A DNA stretch of 57,754 nucleotides from Bacillota bacterium (lineage in GTDB: Bacteria > Bacillota > UBA4882 > UBA8346): NCBI GenBank assembly GCA_012728785.1, contig JAAYEK010000045.1:1-57754 (forward strand). Reading direction: 5' to 3'. This document shows positions 28,013 through 37,361 of the stretch, piece by piece. Position numbers and translations under genes: made by a program. The notes beneath the pieces were generated by a model. It was not told the origin of the DNA and ran no database searches. It saw only the letters and a program-made list of their open reading frames with translations. Every line of letters starts with the position of its first letter. Position 1 is the stretch's first letter.

Positions 28013-30520
28013 TTAACCCCACCAACTCCAATGATAACCGGCTTGTCTCATAATAGCGCAAATTTTGTCCCATTGTTTGCCATCCACGCCTCGATCCATT
28101 TTTGAGGGTCCTATTAAAAGATGGATCAAGTCTGCCTGGTTGGAATCAGCCATATATTTAACAATATCAATAATCGCATCTTCATCGGCGTCGCCGCAAT
28201 CACCGCTTAACAAAGCTTCGATCACGCCGATCCACTCCATCCCCGACAAATTCCCTTTGGGAATGGGCGGCTCGCCGTGACTGCCGTTGATCAACATCCG
28301 TCCAGCGTCATCATTTTCTTCTTGAGAAATTATTTTCGCTCCGAGATTACTTCCAGCGGGATAACGGTGGGCGCAAGCCAGCGAGAAAGCGTCCCATTCC
28401 GCCCAGTCCAATCCGGAATCAATATATTGCGGAGTGAGTTTTTCAACCGCTTTCCGGAACACCTCATGGGATTGGCGGCGTAAGATAAACAAAACCGCAT
28501 GTTCATCTAAACCCGTACAAGCCCCTGATATTAAAGCGCGGCAAACCAATACCACCTGGCCTTCGGTGAGATTTCTCGGGACCATATTGACATCAAGAAC
28601 TCCGTCTTCATTTTTTAATAAATCAATAATCGAATCATCGGATTCAGTATCAACCATCCGAGTTTGACCCTTTAAAGCGGAGTCGACCAAACGAGTTTTA
28701 AGATCCGGCTCGGAAGTTAATTCGGGAGCGTCTCCTCCCTTTCGATTGTCCCAAATGGTTAGGATATCGGAAACGTTGTAAGTGATTCCGGAATCAGTAG
28801 TCACGGTGCCGTCCTCATTATTGCGCGCCGTGCTCAATAGGTCGCTCAAAGAATGTTCCAGTGAATACCAGATCGGACCGGCCTCCGGGTCTTTCATGAT
28901 CTTGGCCACATCCGGACCGGGATTGACCGTTGGCGGTTTGGCATCCACTTCTCCCGGTTTAGTTCCGGAAATAGCGCATAATACTTCCGCTATCGAATTA
29001 TAGGTCTCATCCGCCACTTTCTTGTCCTGACCTTCAATATCCGCTGTCTCATCGCCATGAAATTTCCTGCCGACCGCCATATCCAGACCATCTGGCAAGG
29101 CGCACAAAATATCATGATAGGTTTTGGCGTCATAATAACCTCTTATTGCCGTTCTGACCCAACTGGCTGCCGCCATTTCAAAAGCCCGCGGATACTGATG
29201 TCCCGAAGCATAAGAATCTTGTAAGAAATGCAACCCAAAGGCTTCGGTTTGGATGGCTAGTTCCGCAGCCCGATCGCCTTCCGATTTATCGCCGTCACGG
29301 TAAGCCATATTGGCCGTCACGGCCAATCCCAAAGCTCGACGGTGTTGTATTTGCCATTCTCGATGGGCCAAAGGGAAAAAGTGATTAATATTGGTGGAAG
29401 CAAGGTTAACATAGTGAGTCCAGGCAACCGATCCGGGATTAGCAGATCTTAATTTAGACAATTCGCTGGGGGAAGCAGTATAATCGCCCGCCAGTTCATT
29501 TGCCTGACCTAGAGTCATATGCTTTTTAGGCCCGCCGGGAATCACCACGGGAGTCCCCATGCTTACGATAACTTTCGGTTCGGGTTTATGTGAGACTTCC
29601 ACTCCACTCTCCCCCAGTATTGAAGGTGTTATTTCCCGACCGGAGGATTCTCGGCCTTCTTCTGTTGGATTCAAAGAAGAATCTTGTTCGTCGGGAATAG
29701 TAACTTTAAATTTATCCAGATTATTTTTCACTCTTTTACTGGCCACCTCGCCGAATCCAGAATGTTCATGTCCGGACCACCGGCTGATTATTCCATTCTG
29801 CTGGATCACATGGGTCAATTCGTGGGCCAACAATTTTTGGCCGCTCTCTTGTTCAGGGGTGTATTGACCCGCTCCAAAAACGATATCGTTGCCTAGAGTA
29901 AAAGCCCGGGCATTAATCGCTTCCGCCGTTTCCGTCGCCGCTGACCCGTTATGGATCCGCACTCGGCTAAAGTCATATCCGAAGCGGGGTTCAAAAAAAG
30001 CGCGGGAACTTTCCGGCAAAGGTGCGCCACCGCCGTGAAAATTATCGATGTTTCTCTCGATTTCCGGATTTACGGATTGCGCTTGTTCCCCGGTTTCGCT
30101 CCGTTGCAAGAGTCCCGTTTCTTCATCTTCCTGTTCATTTTCCCGTTGTAAGAATGAACCATGAAGTTCATCTTCTTCTTGTGCCGCGGATAACTTTTGA
30201 ATGTTAGACGCCAAAGCGCTCTCCGTGGGGCTGGTCCGGATCTTATCCTCTTCTTCCTCCGGTTGCTCCTGAAGTTCCGGCGCGGGCATAGTCATTATTC
30301 GACCGGCTACTAGGTCAGCCTCCCGCTCATACTTATCCCCGGGCGCCCCTACTTTTAATTTAGGTTGAACGTATGAACCGAACATCCGTAACAAAGCTTG
30401 ATTACCGATCGCTTGTTGAATCATTACAGTTGGTTGAAGCAAATTAATCTCCGGTCTGCTTGGTTTGGAAGCTTTAGTTTTAATGTTTGAACGGGCGCTG
30501 TTCGGTTGAAACGTTTTCAT
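28013..30520 (-). CDS. eCIS-core (DUF4157) protein with phospholipase C/P1 nuclease-like domain; likely payload
   Basis: This 835-residue protein is the last gene of the injection-system operon. Residues about 1-140 are a low-complexity leader rich in E and Q. The eCIS-core domain follows (about 165-245: ESSRAFFEPRFGYDFSRVRIH, AINARAFTLGNDIVFG) with the HELTH zinc-protease-like motif at 233-237. Residues about 365-495 look like a helical zinc domain. HFLQDSYASGH (431-441) has the H-x3-D-x5-H spacing of zinc phospholipase C and P1 nuclease, with more histidines at 369, 380, 386 and 393. The end (650-717 and 757-826) is a duplicated module around ALLSGDCGDADEDAI. DUF4157 marks proteins loaded into eCIS. 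Toxin activity on lipid or nucleic acid is inferred. Confidence 0.85.
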   Translation of the reverse strand: MKTFQPNSARSNIKTKASKPSRPEINLLQPTVMIQQAIGNQALLRMFGSYVQPKLKVGAPGDKYEREADLVAGRIMTMPAPELQEQPEEEEDKIRTSPTESALASNIQKLSAAQEEDELHGSFLQRENEQEDEETGLLQRSETGEQAQSVNPEIERNIDNFHGGGAPLPESSRAFFEPRFGYDFSRVRIHNGSAATETAEAINARAFTLGNDIVFGAGQYTPEQESGQKLLAHELTHVIQQNGIISRWSGHEHSGFGEVASKRVKNNLDKFKVTIPDEQDSSLNPTEEGRESSGREITPSILGESGVEVSHKPEPKVIVSMGTPVVIPGGPKKHMTLGQANELAGDYTASPSELSKLRSANPGSVAWTHYVNLASTNINHFFPLAHREWQIQHRRALGLAVTANMAYRDGDKSEGDRAAELAIQTEAFGLHFLQDSYASGHQYPRAFEMAAASWVRTAIRGYYDAKTYHDILCALPDGLDMAVGRKFHGDETADIEGQDKKVADETYNSIAEVLCAISGTKPGEVDAKPPTVNPGPDVAKIMKDPEAGPIWYSLEHSLSDLLSTARNNEDGTVTTDSGITYNVSDILTIWDNRKGGDAPELTSEPDLKTRLVDSALKGQTRMVDTESDDSIIDLLKNEDGVLDVNMVPRNLTEGQVVLVCRALISGACTGLDEHAVLFILRRQSHEVFRKAVEKLTPQYIDSGLDWAEWDAFSLACAHRYPAGSNLGAKIISQEENDDAGRMLINGSHGEPPIPKGNLSGMEWIGVIEALLSGDCGDADEDAIIDIVKYMADSNQADLIHLLIGPSKMDRGVDGKQWDKICAIMRQAGYHWSWWG

Positions 30521-30641
30521 AATTATCCTCCTAGCACATGCAAAAACTTCAACTCAGACAACTAATACATTACTTTCGTTTTTATTAATATTAATCCATC
30601 ACTTGTATTTTTTATCCAACTTCAGTAAGGTTATTGTTTTC

Positions 30642-30815
30642 TCATACCGTTTCGACTTTGGCCAACTCCTCTTCCAAAGCTTGAATAGCGCCGCTTATCC
30701 GCAATAGAGTATCCCGTAGATTCCCTTGTTTAGCTTCCATTTCAGCCATCATTTTTTGACCCGCCTCAAATTCAGCCCTCAATTCGTTCAAACGCCTCTC
30801 CAGTTGTTCTTTCAT
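30642..30815 (-). CDS. 57-residue coiled-coil protein in the eCIS operon
   Basis: This small gene lies between the DUF4157 gene and the glycosyltransferase-like gene. The ATG at 30815 follows a strong GGAGGTATATTTTC site. The protein is almost entirely a charged helix (EQLERRLNELRAEFEAG, then MMAEMEAKQGNLRDTLLRIS, then QALEEELAKVE), with leucines in heptad spacing, so a coiled coil. I do not know a function. The good ribosome site, codon pattern and operon position make it a real gene. It could be a payload chaperone or an adaptor that seats the payload in the tube. Confidence 0.8.
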   Translation of the reverse strand: MKEQLERRLNELRAEFEAGQKMMAEMEAKQGNLRDTLLRISGAIQALEEELAKVETV

Positions 30816-30853
30816 GAAAATATACCTCCACCTTGAAACATTATTTGAAAGTA

Positions 30854-31741
30854 TTATGCCACAACCGTTTCACCAAAACAACGCAAACACCGCTCGTAAC
30901 ATTCCGGATAATCCCGACTAACCCTATTCTCCAGACGGGCAATTAAATTTTGATTGCGCTTGGCGCCGCCGATTAAATGAGTATAATTCTTTTCTTCCGC
31001 GATTTGAGGATTGAAAGCGTCGGCGGAGGAATCAAAGAGATACCTAATGGAGACATTATTAAAATTGCCGGATTCACGTGAATGATATTTATGACAGGCA
31101 GTCAAAAAATATTGCTCAACTAGAATGTTGTCAAAACCCAATTTCGGCCAGATTTCACGGTTTCGAACATCCTCCGCCAACTGAATCGCTTTATTGGCGT
31201 AATAATTGATGAATTCCGTATTATTACCGCCAAAAATCCCGCAGCAAACCGCTTCCCGTTCTTCACCCGTCCGATTGTACCAAACCACTTCCTTGGGAAC
31301 CCACCCTTGGGCCTCGGCAATCCGGTCAAACTTGTCAGGTTGATACCATGACTCTCCTACTTTAAAATGTTCGGGGTTTTGTCCCAACAAAGGAGCGGTC
31401 AAAAGGTAATCAGGCAATCCATTCCACAAATAAACATCACTGTCAATATGAACAAATGCCTTTTCCATCCGGGCATAACTATAAATTTTAGCCAAAGCCC
31501 ACCATTGCGGGTCGATCTTCTCAAGTCGATCATAATCCGTAGTCACAGTAGTAAATTCCAGTCCAAGACGATCCACTAAAATCCGGGCGCCATTGCTATC
31601 GGTATACAAATGAAGTTCTGAAAAGTGCTTACGGGCGGTCTCCACCGATAATATCCATGACAGATAATGATCTTTCTCCGTTAGCCAGGGGGAAATTTGG
31701 TTCTCACCCGGCTTGGTCCAATTTGTCCAAACGGCAATCAT
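30854..31741 (-). CDS. DUF6734-like putative glycosyltransferase
   Basis: This 295-residue protein has no signal peptide. The pattern WALAKIYSYARMEKAFVHIDSDVYLW (about 80-105) contains a DxD motif typical of GT-A glycosyltransferases. The N-terminal ISPWLTEKDHYLSWILSVETA and HLYTDSNGARILVDRLGL also fit DUF6734. A conserved CCGIFGGNNTEFINYYANKA block follows. It lies between the tail fibre and the payload, 11 bases after the fibre gene. It may glycosylate the fibre or another particle protein, or be delivered itself; that is inference. Confidence 0.65.
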   Translation of the reverse strand: MIAVWTNWTKPGENQISPWLTEKDHYLSWILSVETARKHFSELHLYTDSNGARILVDRLGLEFTTVTTDYDRLEKIDPQWWALAKIYSYARMEKAFVHIDSDVYLWNGLPDYLLTAPLLGQNPEHFKVGESWYQPDKFDRIAEAQGWVPKEVVWYNRTGEEREAVCCGIFGGNNTEFINYYANKAIQLAEDVRNREIWPKLGFDNILVEQYFLTACHKYHSRESGNFNNVSIRYLFDSSADAFNPQIAEEKNYTHLIGGAKRNQNLIARLENRVSRDYPECYERCLRCFGETVVA

Positions 31742-31752
31742 CTAAATCCCCC

Positions 31753-33900
31753 TTATTTCGGAATCGTTCCAATTCCAATATTATCAAAACCATCATATTT
31801 TTCTCCAAGGTTCTCCCAAGCAAACCAATCGATGTTAATAATCTCATTCCAGCCCTCTTTCTTATCGACCCGAAAAAGATGAATTATTACTGCATCCTTG
31901 GTGACCGAAGAGCATGTTACATTAAATAATCCTTTAAGATTATTCGTGCGAGCTGAAAAAATAATTCTAGGTTCGCGAGAAAATGCTTTTTTAAATTTTA
32001 AAGTATATGACTTTATGGGAGTGGCGCTGGCGGAAGCACCCAATGATCCGGCTTGGACTGTCGAAAAAATAGTCCCTCCATTAACACGAAAAGTACCGCC
32101 GATATCAAGACTTGCGGCCGGATTCACTGTTCCAATCCCAACTTTACCCAGTACTCCCTCTTGCAAAACCAAAGGTTGTCCCGAAGTATTAATCGCGGCA
32201 TAAGTATTTGAAATACTCCTCCCTCTTCCCTTCCATAAAAACGATACGCAATTTTTTCCGTTGGTCCCCTGAACAATCCCGGTCCCACCCGTGGGATTCA
32301 TAATCGTAATCGCCGGAAAAGTTATTTTTAAATCCGAAAAATTACCATTAATGGACAATGCGGCCTTCGGATTTTCAGTTCCGATACCCACATTCCCATC
32401 AAGATATCCAATACCGCCAGCGCCTTTAGCCCAATGACCGTCGCCGCTCTGAATTCCTTCTAATAGTGAACCGTCGCCGATAAATTTCTCGGCTTTCACC
32501 GTTCCCGCAACTTCTAGAGTCTCACCAGGTTTGGCGGTACCCACGCCGATTCCCTTGGCGGTCAAAACCAGCGCATCCTCGATAGAGTCAGGATGAATGG
32601 TTAATGCCGCACCTTTTAAACCGGGTTTTCCAAGATGAAATAGTCCCTTTTGGGTCACAGCAAGCTGCCAGGATTGATAAAGCTTGCTATTACTCCGAAT
32701 CTCAACCCCATGCTCCCCTTGGATAATCGCGCCCCCGTTCACGTGAAGGCGTTGTTTCGGAGCATCAGTCCCAATCCCGATATTGCCATCATCATTAATG
32801 CTCAAAGCCGGCTTTTGGGTTTCCTTTAAGGAATATAGGGAATTATGACGATGAGCGTCCACCACCGATTGGTCCAATAGGCATGAGAGGTTGACTAGAT
32901 TGTCCTCCAAGCCAATCCGCCATTGTTTTAATCTTTCATCCCATACTATCTGGGCAGAGGGAAGTTTCCCGCGAAAAACCTCCAAACCGCTATCGTACTC
33001 CGGCGGCTCTTTAATTTTTTTAGAGTTATAATTGTTGACCCGAAGAATATTATCGGCAATCTCCGTGGTTTGACCCTGAATCGTGGTGGTGGAACCTAAA
33101 ATGGTGAGATCTTTATTAATAACCAGACTCCCATCCACATGCAAGTTACACTCTCCGGAGTCCAGGTGTTCTAAATAAAGCTTAACTTTATCATTTGATT
33201 GTTCCGGACCGCCGACTACCAAATCACCGTTTATTACCATGGCTGGAGCTTTAACCCGAATTACTTCTTGACCATCGACTCGCGCCCCTTCCACCGCTAA
33301 ACCGCAGTTTTTACCTTCCACCGGCAGTAATATTTTGCCATAAGCCCCAGAATAAACCCGACCGTCGGTATTAATTGCCGTAATGATTCTTTTTCCTTCG
33401 GTATTGTAATGTAAGGATACTTTAGCCAGTAGCAATTTCACGGGGTCATCGGACCATGTCTTCTCATAATCCACCACCGGTTTCTCCCACCAATGGATTG
33501 GTTCCTTACCCCCGCATTCCTCAGCGATAAAGTCTTTTTCCTGAGTGTATGCCAGGTAAAGATAGACCTCGCAATCTTGATTCCCAAGATTCGTGTTTAA
33601 AAAGTCAAGATTAACGGGGTCTTTTAAAATTACCTCTTGATTGACTTCTTCCTCATGTTCCCAGTCATAAACCTTAACCAAAGCCATTCCCGGAGCTACT
33701 GTAACACTCTGTTGATCTCCATTGACTGTTACCTCTAAACCGTCGATAATCCCATGAGTATGTAAATTATGGTTATGCAAACGCCGCATCCGAATGTGAT
33801 ATTCCTGTTCCAGGTTAAATTCTTCCTGTCTCAAAAAAAGACCGTCAAAATAACGCATCCGCTTCACTTTGCGAGCTTCGTTTTTTTCATTATCAGCCAT
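31753..33900 (-). CDS. eCIS tail fibre / receptor-binding protein
   Basis: The 715 residues begin with the baseplate-attachment region common in eCIS fibres (RMRYFDGLFLRQEEFNLEQEY, then HNHNLHTHGIIDGLEV). From about residue 370 the protein has beta-rich fibre repeats marked by GIGTxxP: NIGIGTDAPKQRLHVNGG, GIGVGTAKPGETLEVAG, NVGIGTENPKAALSING and KVGIGTVNPAASLDIGG, plus a terminal NIGIGTIPK. Such repeats form trimeric fibre shafts in phage proteins. The ATG at 33900 follows GGGAGGATA; an ATG one codon earlier is possible. It probably sets the target-cell range. Confidence 0.8.
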   Translation of the reverse strand: MADNEKNEARKVKRMRYFDGLFLRQEEFNLEQEYHIRMRRLHNHNLHTHGIIDGLEVTVNGDQQSVTVAPGMALVKVYDWEHEEEVNQEVILKDPVNLDFLNTNLGNQDCEVYLYLAYTQEKDFIAEECGGKEPIHWWEKPVVDYEKTWSDDPVKLLLAKVSLHYNTEGKRIITAINTDGRVYSGAYGKILLPVEGKNCGLAVEGARVDGQEVIRVKAPAMVINGDLVVGGPEQSNDKVKLYLEHLDSGECNLHVDGSLVINKDLTILGSTTTIQGQTTEIADNILRVNNYNSKKIKEPPEYDSGLEVFRGKLPSAQIVWDERLKQWRIGLEDNLVNLSCLLDQSVVDAHRHNSLYSLKETQKPALSINDDGNIGIGTDAPKQRLHVNGGAIIQGEHGVEIRSNSKLYQSWQLAVTQKGLFHLGKPGLKGAALTIHPDSIEDALVLTAKGIGVGTAKPGETLEVAGTVKAEKFIGDGSLLEGIQSGDGHWAKGAGGIGYLDGNVGIGTENPKAALSINGNFSDLKITFPAITIMNPTGGTGIVQGTNGKNCVSFLWKGRGRSISNTYAAINTSGQPLVLQEGVLGKVGIGTVNPAASLDIGGTFRVNGGTIFSTVQAGSLGASASATPIKSYTLKFKKAFSREPRIIFSARTNNLKGLFNVTCSSVTKDAVIIHLFRVDKKEGWNEIINIDWFAWENLGEKYDGFDNIGIGTIPK

Positions 33901-33959
33901 CATTATCCTCCCAATCTCGGTCAATTCCGGTTAATTGATACTTTTAGATATTGAATAAA

Positions 33960-34679
33960 CTAAGTATCATATGACTTTTCAACCATGGTATAGCCTCCCA
34001 ATAATGTATCTTCACCGATCATCGCGGCAATTTTCATCGACGGAACCTTAACGATTAACATGCAATAGGTATGGGCCGGTTTTTCCCGTTTGATGATATC
34101 CATAATCATCTGGACCTTTTTCTCCAACATCACCCGATCATTAATCGGCAGTTTCACGTATACCTGGAAATAATACGGTCTCCCTTCGCCTACTACCGTA
34201 TTCAAACCAATGGTTGACATTGCTCCGACCCGAAGCGGCTTTAGAAACTCGCTAATTGATACGGATACTCCCTCCCCTTCATTGAAATACGCTTCCAGAT
34301 ATTCCTTTAGACCTTCAACTGTCCCACGTTTTTTATAAAGGGGAACGATTTGAGCAATCAACCGTCTTTTTTTGGCCTCATCCCATTCATCGCCTTCGCC
34401 TAAAGTCAAAGCCACCCAACTGGCCAGCCAAGGGAGAAACTCCACCGGGGTCTCGTACGGGTCAAAATACCCATGAATTGAATCCAGGATTTCCTCAATC
34501 CCTGGTAACTTATAGCCGTTAATTTTAAGATCCGGATCCCTGCCGGAAAGAATTTTTTCAAATGCTTTTAGAAAACGCCCCAGAAAGAAATCCTTCCCAT
34601 TGTCGGAATTGCCGGGCTGGTAAATCAATGGCAGGTATTTTAAATATTTAGCGTCTGATTTATCAAGATTACTGTCCAT
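33960..34679 (-). CDS. Phage tail protein gpI-like (TIGR02242 type) baseplate protein
   Basis: This 239-residue protein resembles the tail-protein family that links baseplate and fibre. The markers are YLKYLPLIYQPG, FFLGRFLKAFEKIL, PGIEEILDSIHGYFDPYETPVEFLPWLASW and KKRGTVEGLKEYLEAYF. The ATG at 34679 follows AGAGAGG and overlaps the stop of the upstream baseplate gene by 11 bases, so translation is coupled. The fibre gene follows about 60 bases later. The position is the usual one, between baseplate J-like and fibre genes. Confidence 0.85.
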   Translation of the reverse strand: MDSNLDKSDAKYLKYLPLIYQPGNSDNGKDFFLGRFLKAFEKILSGRDPDLKINGYKLPGIEEILDSIHGYFDPYETPVEFLPWLASWVALTLGEGDEWDEAKKRRLIAQIVPLYKKRGTVEGLKEYLEAYFNEGEGVSVSISEFLKPLRVGAMSTIGLNTVVGEGRPYYFQVYVKLPINDRVMLEKKVQMIMDIIKREKPAHTYCMLIVKVPSMKIAAMIGEDTLLGGYTMVEKSYDT

Positions 34680-37332
34680 GGTACCTCTCTTCAACTGTAA
34701 CAGTAGTATCCAGTTCGATTAAAGAACCGGGTGAAATCGGAAAGACCTCACACTCCGAATCCCCATTGATTGATAATTCGGCAACATAATCCACACCCGG
34801 AATTTGCTCCAGCAATCGATAGACTTCGGAACGGTAAATCCCCTTCCCGGTTACCCAGCCTTTACCGTCACGGCCTCCCGTAAATGGGCTGAAGTACTGG
34901 CGCAGCTCAGTTTTTACCGCGCTTTGTACCTTAACTTCGGCAAAATTCTTCGTTAACACCAATCTGACCGACAGTTGCGCTTCTTGGAATTGCGGCGCCA
35001 CCACATGCGCTCTGGTGGTAATTAATCGACGGCGGTCAAGATATTCAAGAACCAATTCCTTGAGTAAATCGGTGGGTCGTCCGTCTTTAACACAAAAACC
35101 GTATCCTAAAATCTCTTTTCCTTTAATTCGGATCGGCAGCTCATAAACGCGATAATCCGACGAATGCATGAAAATCCTTTTGCGATCCAAATCCAGCTTC
35201 AACTCGATTGTATTAGACTCACTGGTAACTGCAATAATTTCATTTCCATTAACCGAATTTTTCTCGACTCGGGGGTTGTTTTTTAACCAATTCCACTGAT
35301 ACACCCTGAATAAAAAATCCAATAACCGTTCACGTTCTTCAATCAGACTAATATCCCAACTAAACTCAGGTCCTAGAAATCTAGGGAGAATAATCACGGA
35401 AACATGTCCCACTTTTTCACTGGCCGGATCGCCAAACTCCAAATTACGGTTTTGAATGCAAATAGCCCGGCCCGACATGCCCGGCCTCAGCTTTTCCATG
35501 CATTCTCCCGCCAAAAATTCAAAATCACCAGTTGTGATGGCCCGATATCGTGAAGTGACGGATTCCAATCCCCGCCTGATATCATGTTCCAGATCCTGAT
35601 AGACCTGAAGCCGGCCCTCATCTTTCCGCAGTTTGAAACTATATGAATTCCCGGTGTTGAATTGGAGATGGACCAGATCCCCGTCATAACCCAACCGGAT
35701 TAAAACCATTCCGTTGGGGTTGCCGGGATTCCGATCCTTAATGGTAATTATCTGTTTGTTATTATCCTTGATAATCTCGGCTGTAGCCAACCAAGGCAAT
35801 CCGTATCTTTTGATCAGATAAGTTCTTAGCCTTTCTTGTTCAACATCGCCAAACCGTTCCCAATCAAAAAAATTCACCAGTTTCCTTTTGATATGAAAGC
35901 GATAAGTGTTATGAGGCTGAAATTCCCCGGTAACCAGATCGCTGCCGTCACTCTTCACAAGAATTACTTTTCGAGTATCATCAGATAACTCAAGGATATT
36001 GTTATTGATCACCTTAAAACCGGCTCTGGAAAGCCAATCGGTTTCCGCGAAATTCCGGATTAGGTGATTAATAAGTTTTTTTCGGTCTTTCTCAACGCCG
36101 ACTTCTTCCCAATTAAACAAATATTCAGGGTCTTCTATTAAATGCAATTCGAAACTATTCCCCACTTTAAAAGCTAGCAAAGCTTCCTTTGATTCCGCCA
36201 GGTGTTGAATTCGGATTTTATAGTTAAGGTATGAAATAACAATCTGTTCTCCATTGCCACTTTTTTTAATAACGGCATCACGAACCCAATACAATCCGTA
36301 TTGACTGATCATGAAATTGACCAACCGAGTTTTTATCTCGGACCAGGTCGGTTCCTCTTCAAAAATGGCGCTCAGATCATGCAGAGCCTGGAACTCAAAT
36401 CCTTCCTCACCAGCGATAGTTAGAGTCACCCGATCTTTATCCTCGTGAATATGGAGTAAAACTGTAATCTCCGAATCTCGGATGGTTATCATTTTTCCGT
36501 TACTACTCTTAGTAATTCGGGGAATTGACTTCCAGGACAGACCAAACAATTTTGCCAGCCTTTTAAGGATTAAGCGATCATGCTCACCAGGGACTTTAGA
36601 CCATTCAAACCAGGGTTCCTTCTCTTGCAGCAACGAAAACTGAAACCAGTTGCCGATATCCAGTTCCAGATCGACCGTGTTCCGATCGGCGGCAATCCGG
36701 AGATAGATCGAATCCAAACCATGGCTAATGGTTATCCGGGATTGATCCTCGCTTTTGGAAAAAACGGCCCCAGCCCAATTCAAGCCGAAGTTTTGGTTCA
36801 AATAGTCCAGCATACGGTAGTTTTCGTTACCAGGTATCCGCTCCCAATGAAATGCGTAATCTATCTCCCGGCGAACCGGAAAATGATAAGTTTCCCCGGA
36901 ACTTAAGGTTAGACTCATTTTATCCCGGTCAGAGTTCATACGGAGGGTAAGCAGATTGCCGTTCTTGGCCAATCGAATTGTATCCGAACCTTCCTCCTTG
37001 GTTATCTCCGCCTCTTTCACCCAATCCATCCGATAGTTTTGGACTAAAAAACGGCGCAGACTTTCACTATCCGATCCCGGAATCAAGTCCCAGCTAAATA
37101 AATAATCGATCCCAATCAATTTAAGAAAACGGCGATAAGATTCTTCCGGGATCTGGTTCATCCGGTAGATAGTCATTTCAGTCAGCCACGCAAAAAGTTC
37201 CAGGAGTGTAATACCGGGATCGGAGGGATTATGATTGGTCCAATCACTATTATAGATTGGAATTAATGATTTTGCCTCGTTTAGTAGTTCTTGAAAACTA
37301 CGGTCATCCAAATTGGGTACCGGTAAAGTCAT
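34669..37332 (-). CDS. Baseplate J-like protein with seven inserted repeat modules
   Basis: The 887-residue protein has the N-terminus of a putative baseplate assembly protein (PNLDDRSFQELLNEAKSLIP, then DPGITLLELFAWLTEMTIYRMNQIPEE) and a C-terminal baseplate domain (RYRAITTGDFEFLA, PFTGGRDGKGWVTGKGIYRSEVYRLLEQIPGVDYV). Between them are six tandem copies of a module of about 80 residues, at about 79-157, 161-239, 242-324, 330-402, 406-487 and 489-574. A seventh lies at 657-738. Each starts like FxWxxIPG and ends in GxxYxF. The ATG at 37332 follows AAGGGG. It is a wedge component; the modules are probably decoration or binding domains. Confidence 0.85.
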   Translation of the reverse strand: MTLPVPNLDDRSFQELLNEAKSLIPIYNSDWTNHNPSDPGITLLELFAWLTEMTIYRMNQIPEESYRRFLKLIGIDYLFSWDLIPGSDSESLRRFLVQNYRMDWVKEAEITKEEGSDTIRLAKNGNLLTLRMNSDRDKMSLTLSSGETYHFPVRREIDYAFHWERIPGNENYRMLDYLNQNFGLNWAGAVFSKSEDQSRITISHGLDSIYLRIAADRNTVDLELDIGNWFQFSLLQEKEPWFEWSKVPGEHDRLILKRLAKLFGLSWKSIPRITKSSNGKMITIRDSEITVLLHIHEDKDRVTLTIAGEEGFEFQALHDLSAIFEEEPTWSEIKTRLVNFMISQYGLYWVRDAVIKKSGNGEQIVISYLNYKIRIQHLAESKEALLAFKVGNSFELHLIEDPEYLFNWEEVGVEKDRKKLINHLIRNFAETDWLSRAGFKVINNNILELSDDTRKVILVKSDGSDLVTGEFQPHNTYRFHIKRKLVNFFDWERFGDVEQERLRTYLIKRYGLPWLATAEIIKDNNKQIITIKDRNPGNPNGMVLIRLGYDGDLVHLQFNTGNSYSFKLRKDEGRLQVYQDLEHDIRRGLESVTSRYRAITTGDFEFLAGECMEKLRPGMSGRAICIQNRNLEFGDPASEKVGHVSVIILPRFLGPEFSWDISLIEERERLLDFLFRVYQWNWLKNNPRVEKNSVNGNEIIAVTSESNTIELKLDLDRKRIFMHSSDYRVYELPIRIKGKEILGYGFCVKDGRPTDLLKELVLEYLDRRRLITTRAHVVAPQFQEAQLSVRLVLTKNFAEVKVQSAVKTELRQYFSPFTGGRDGKGWVTGKGIYRSEVYRLLEQIPGVDYVAELSINGDSECEVFPISPGSLIELDTTVTVEERYHGQ

Positions 37333-37361
37333 TTGTCGCCCCTTTTCCAATCACGTAATTT

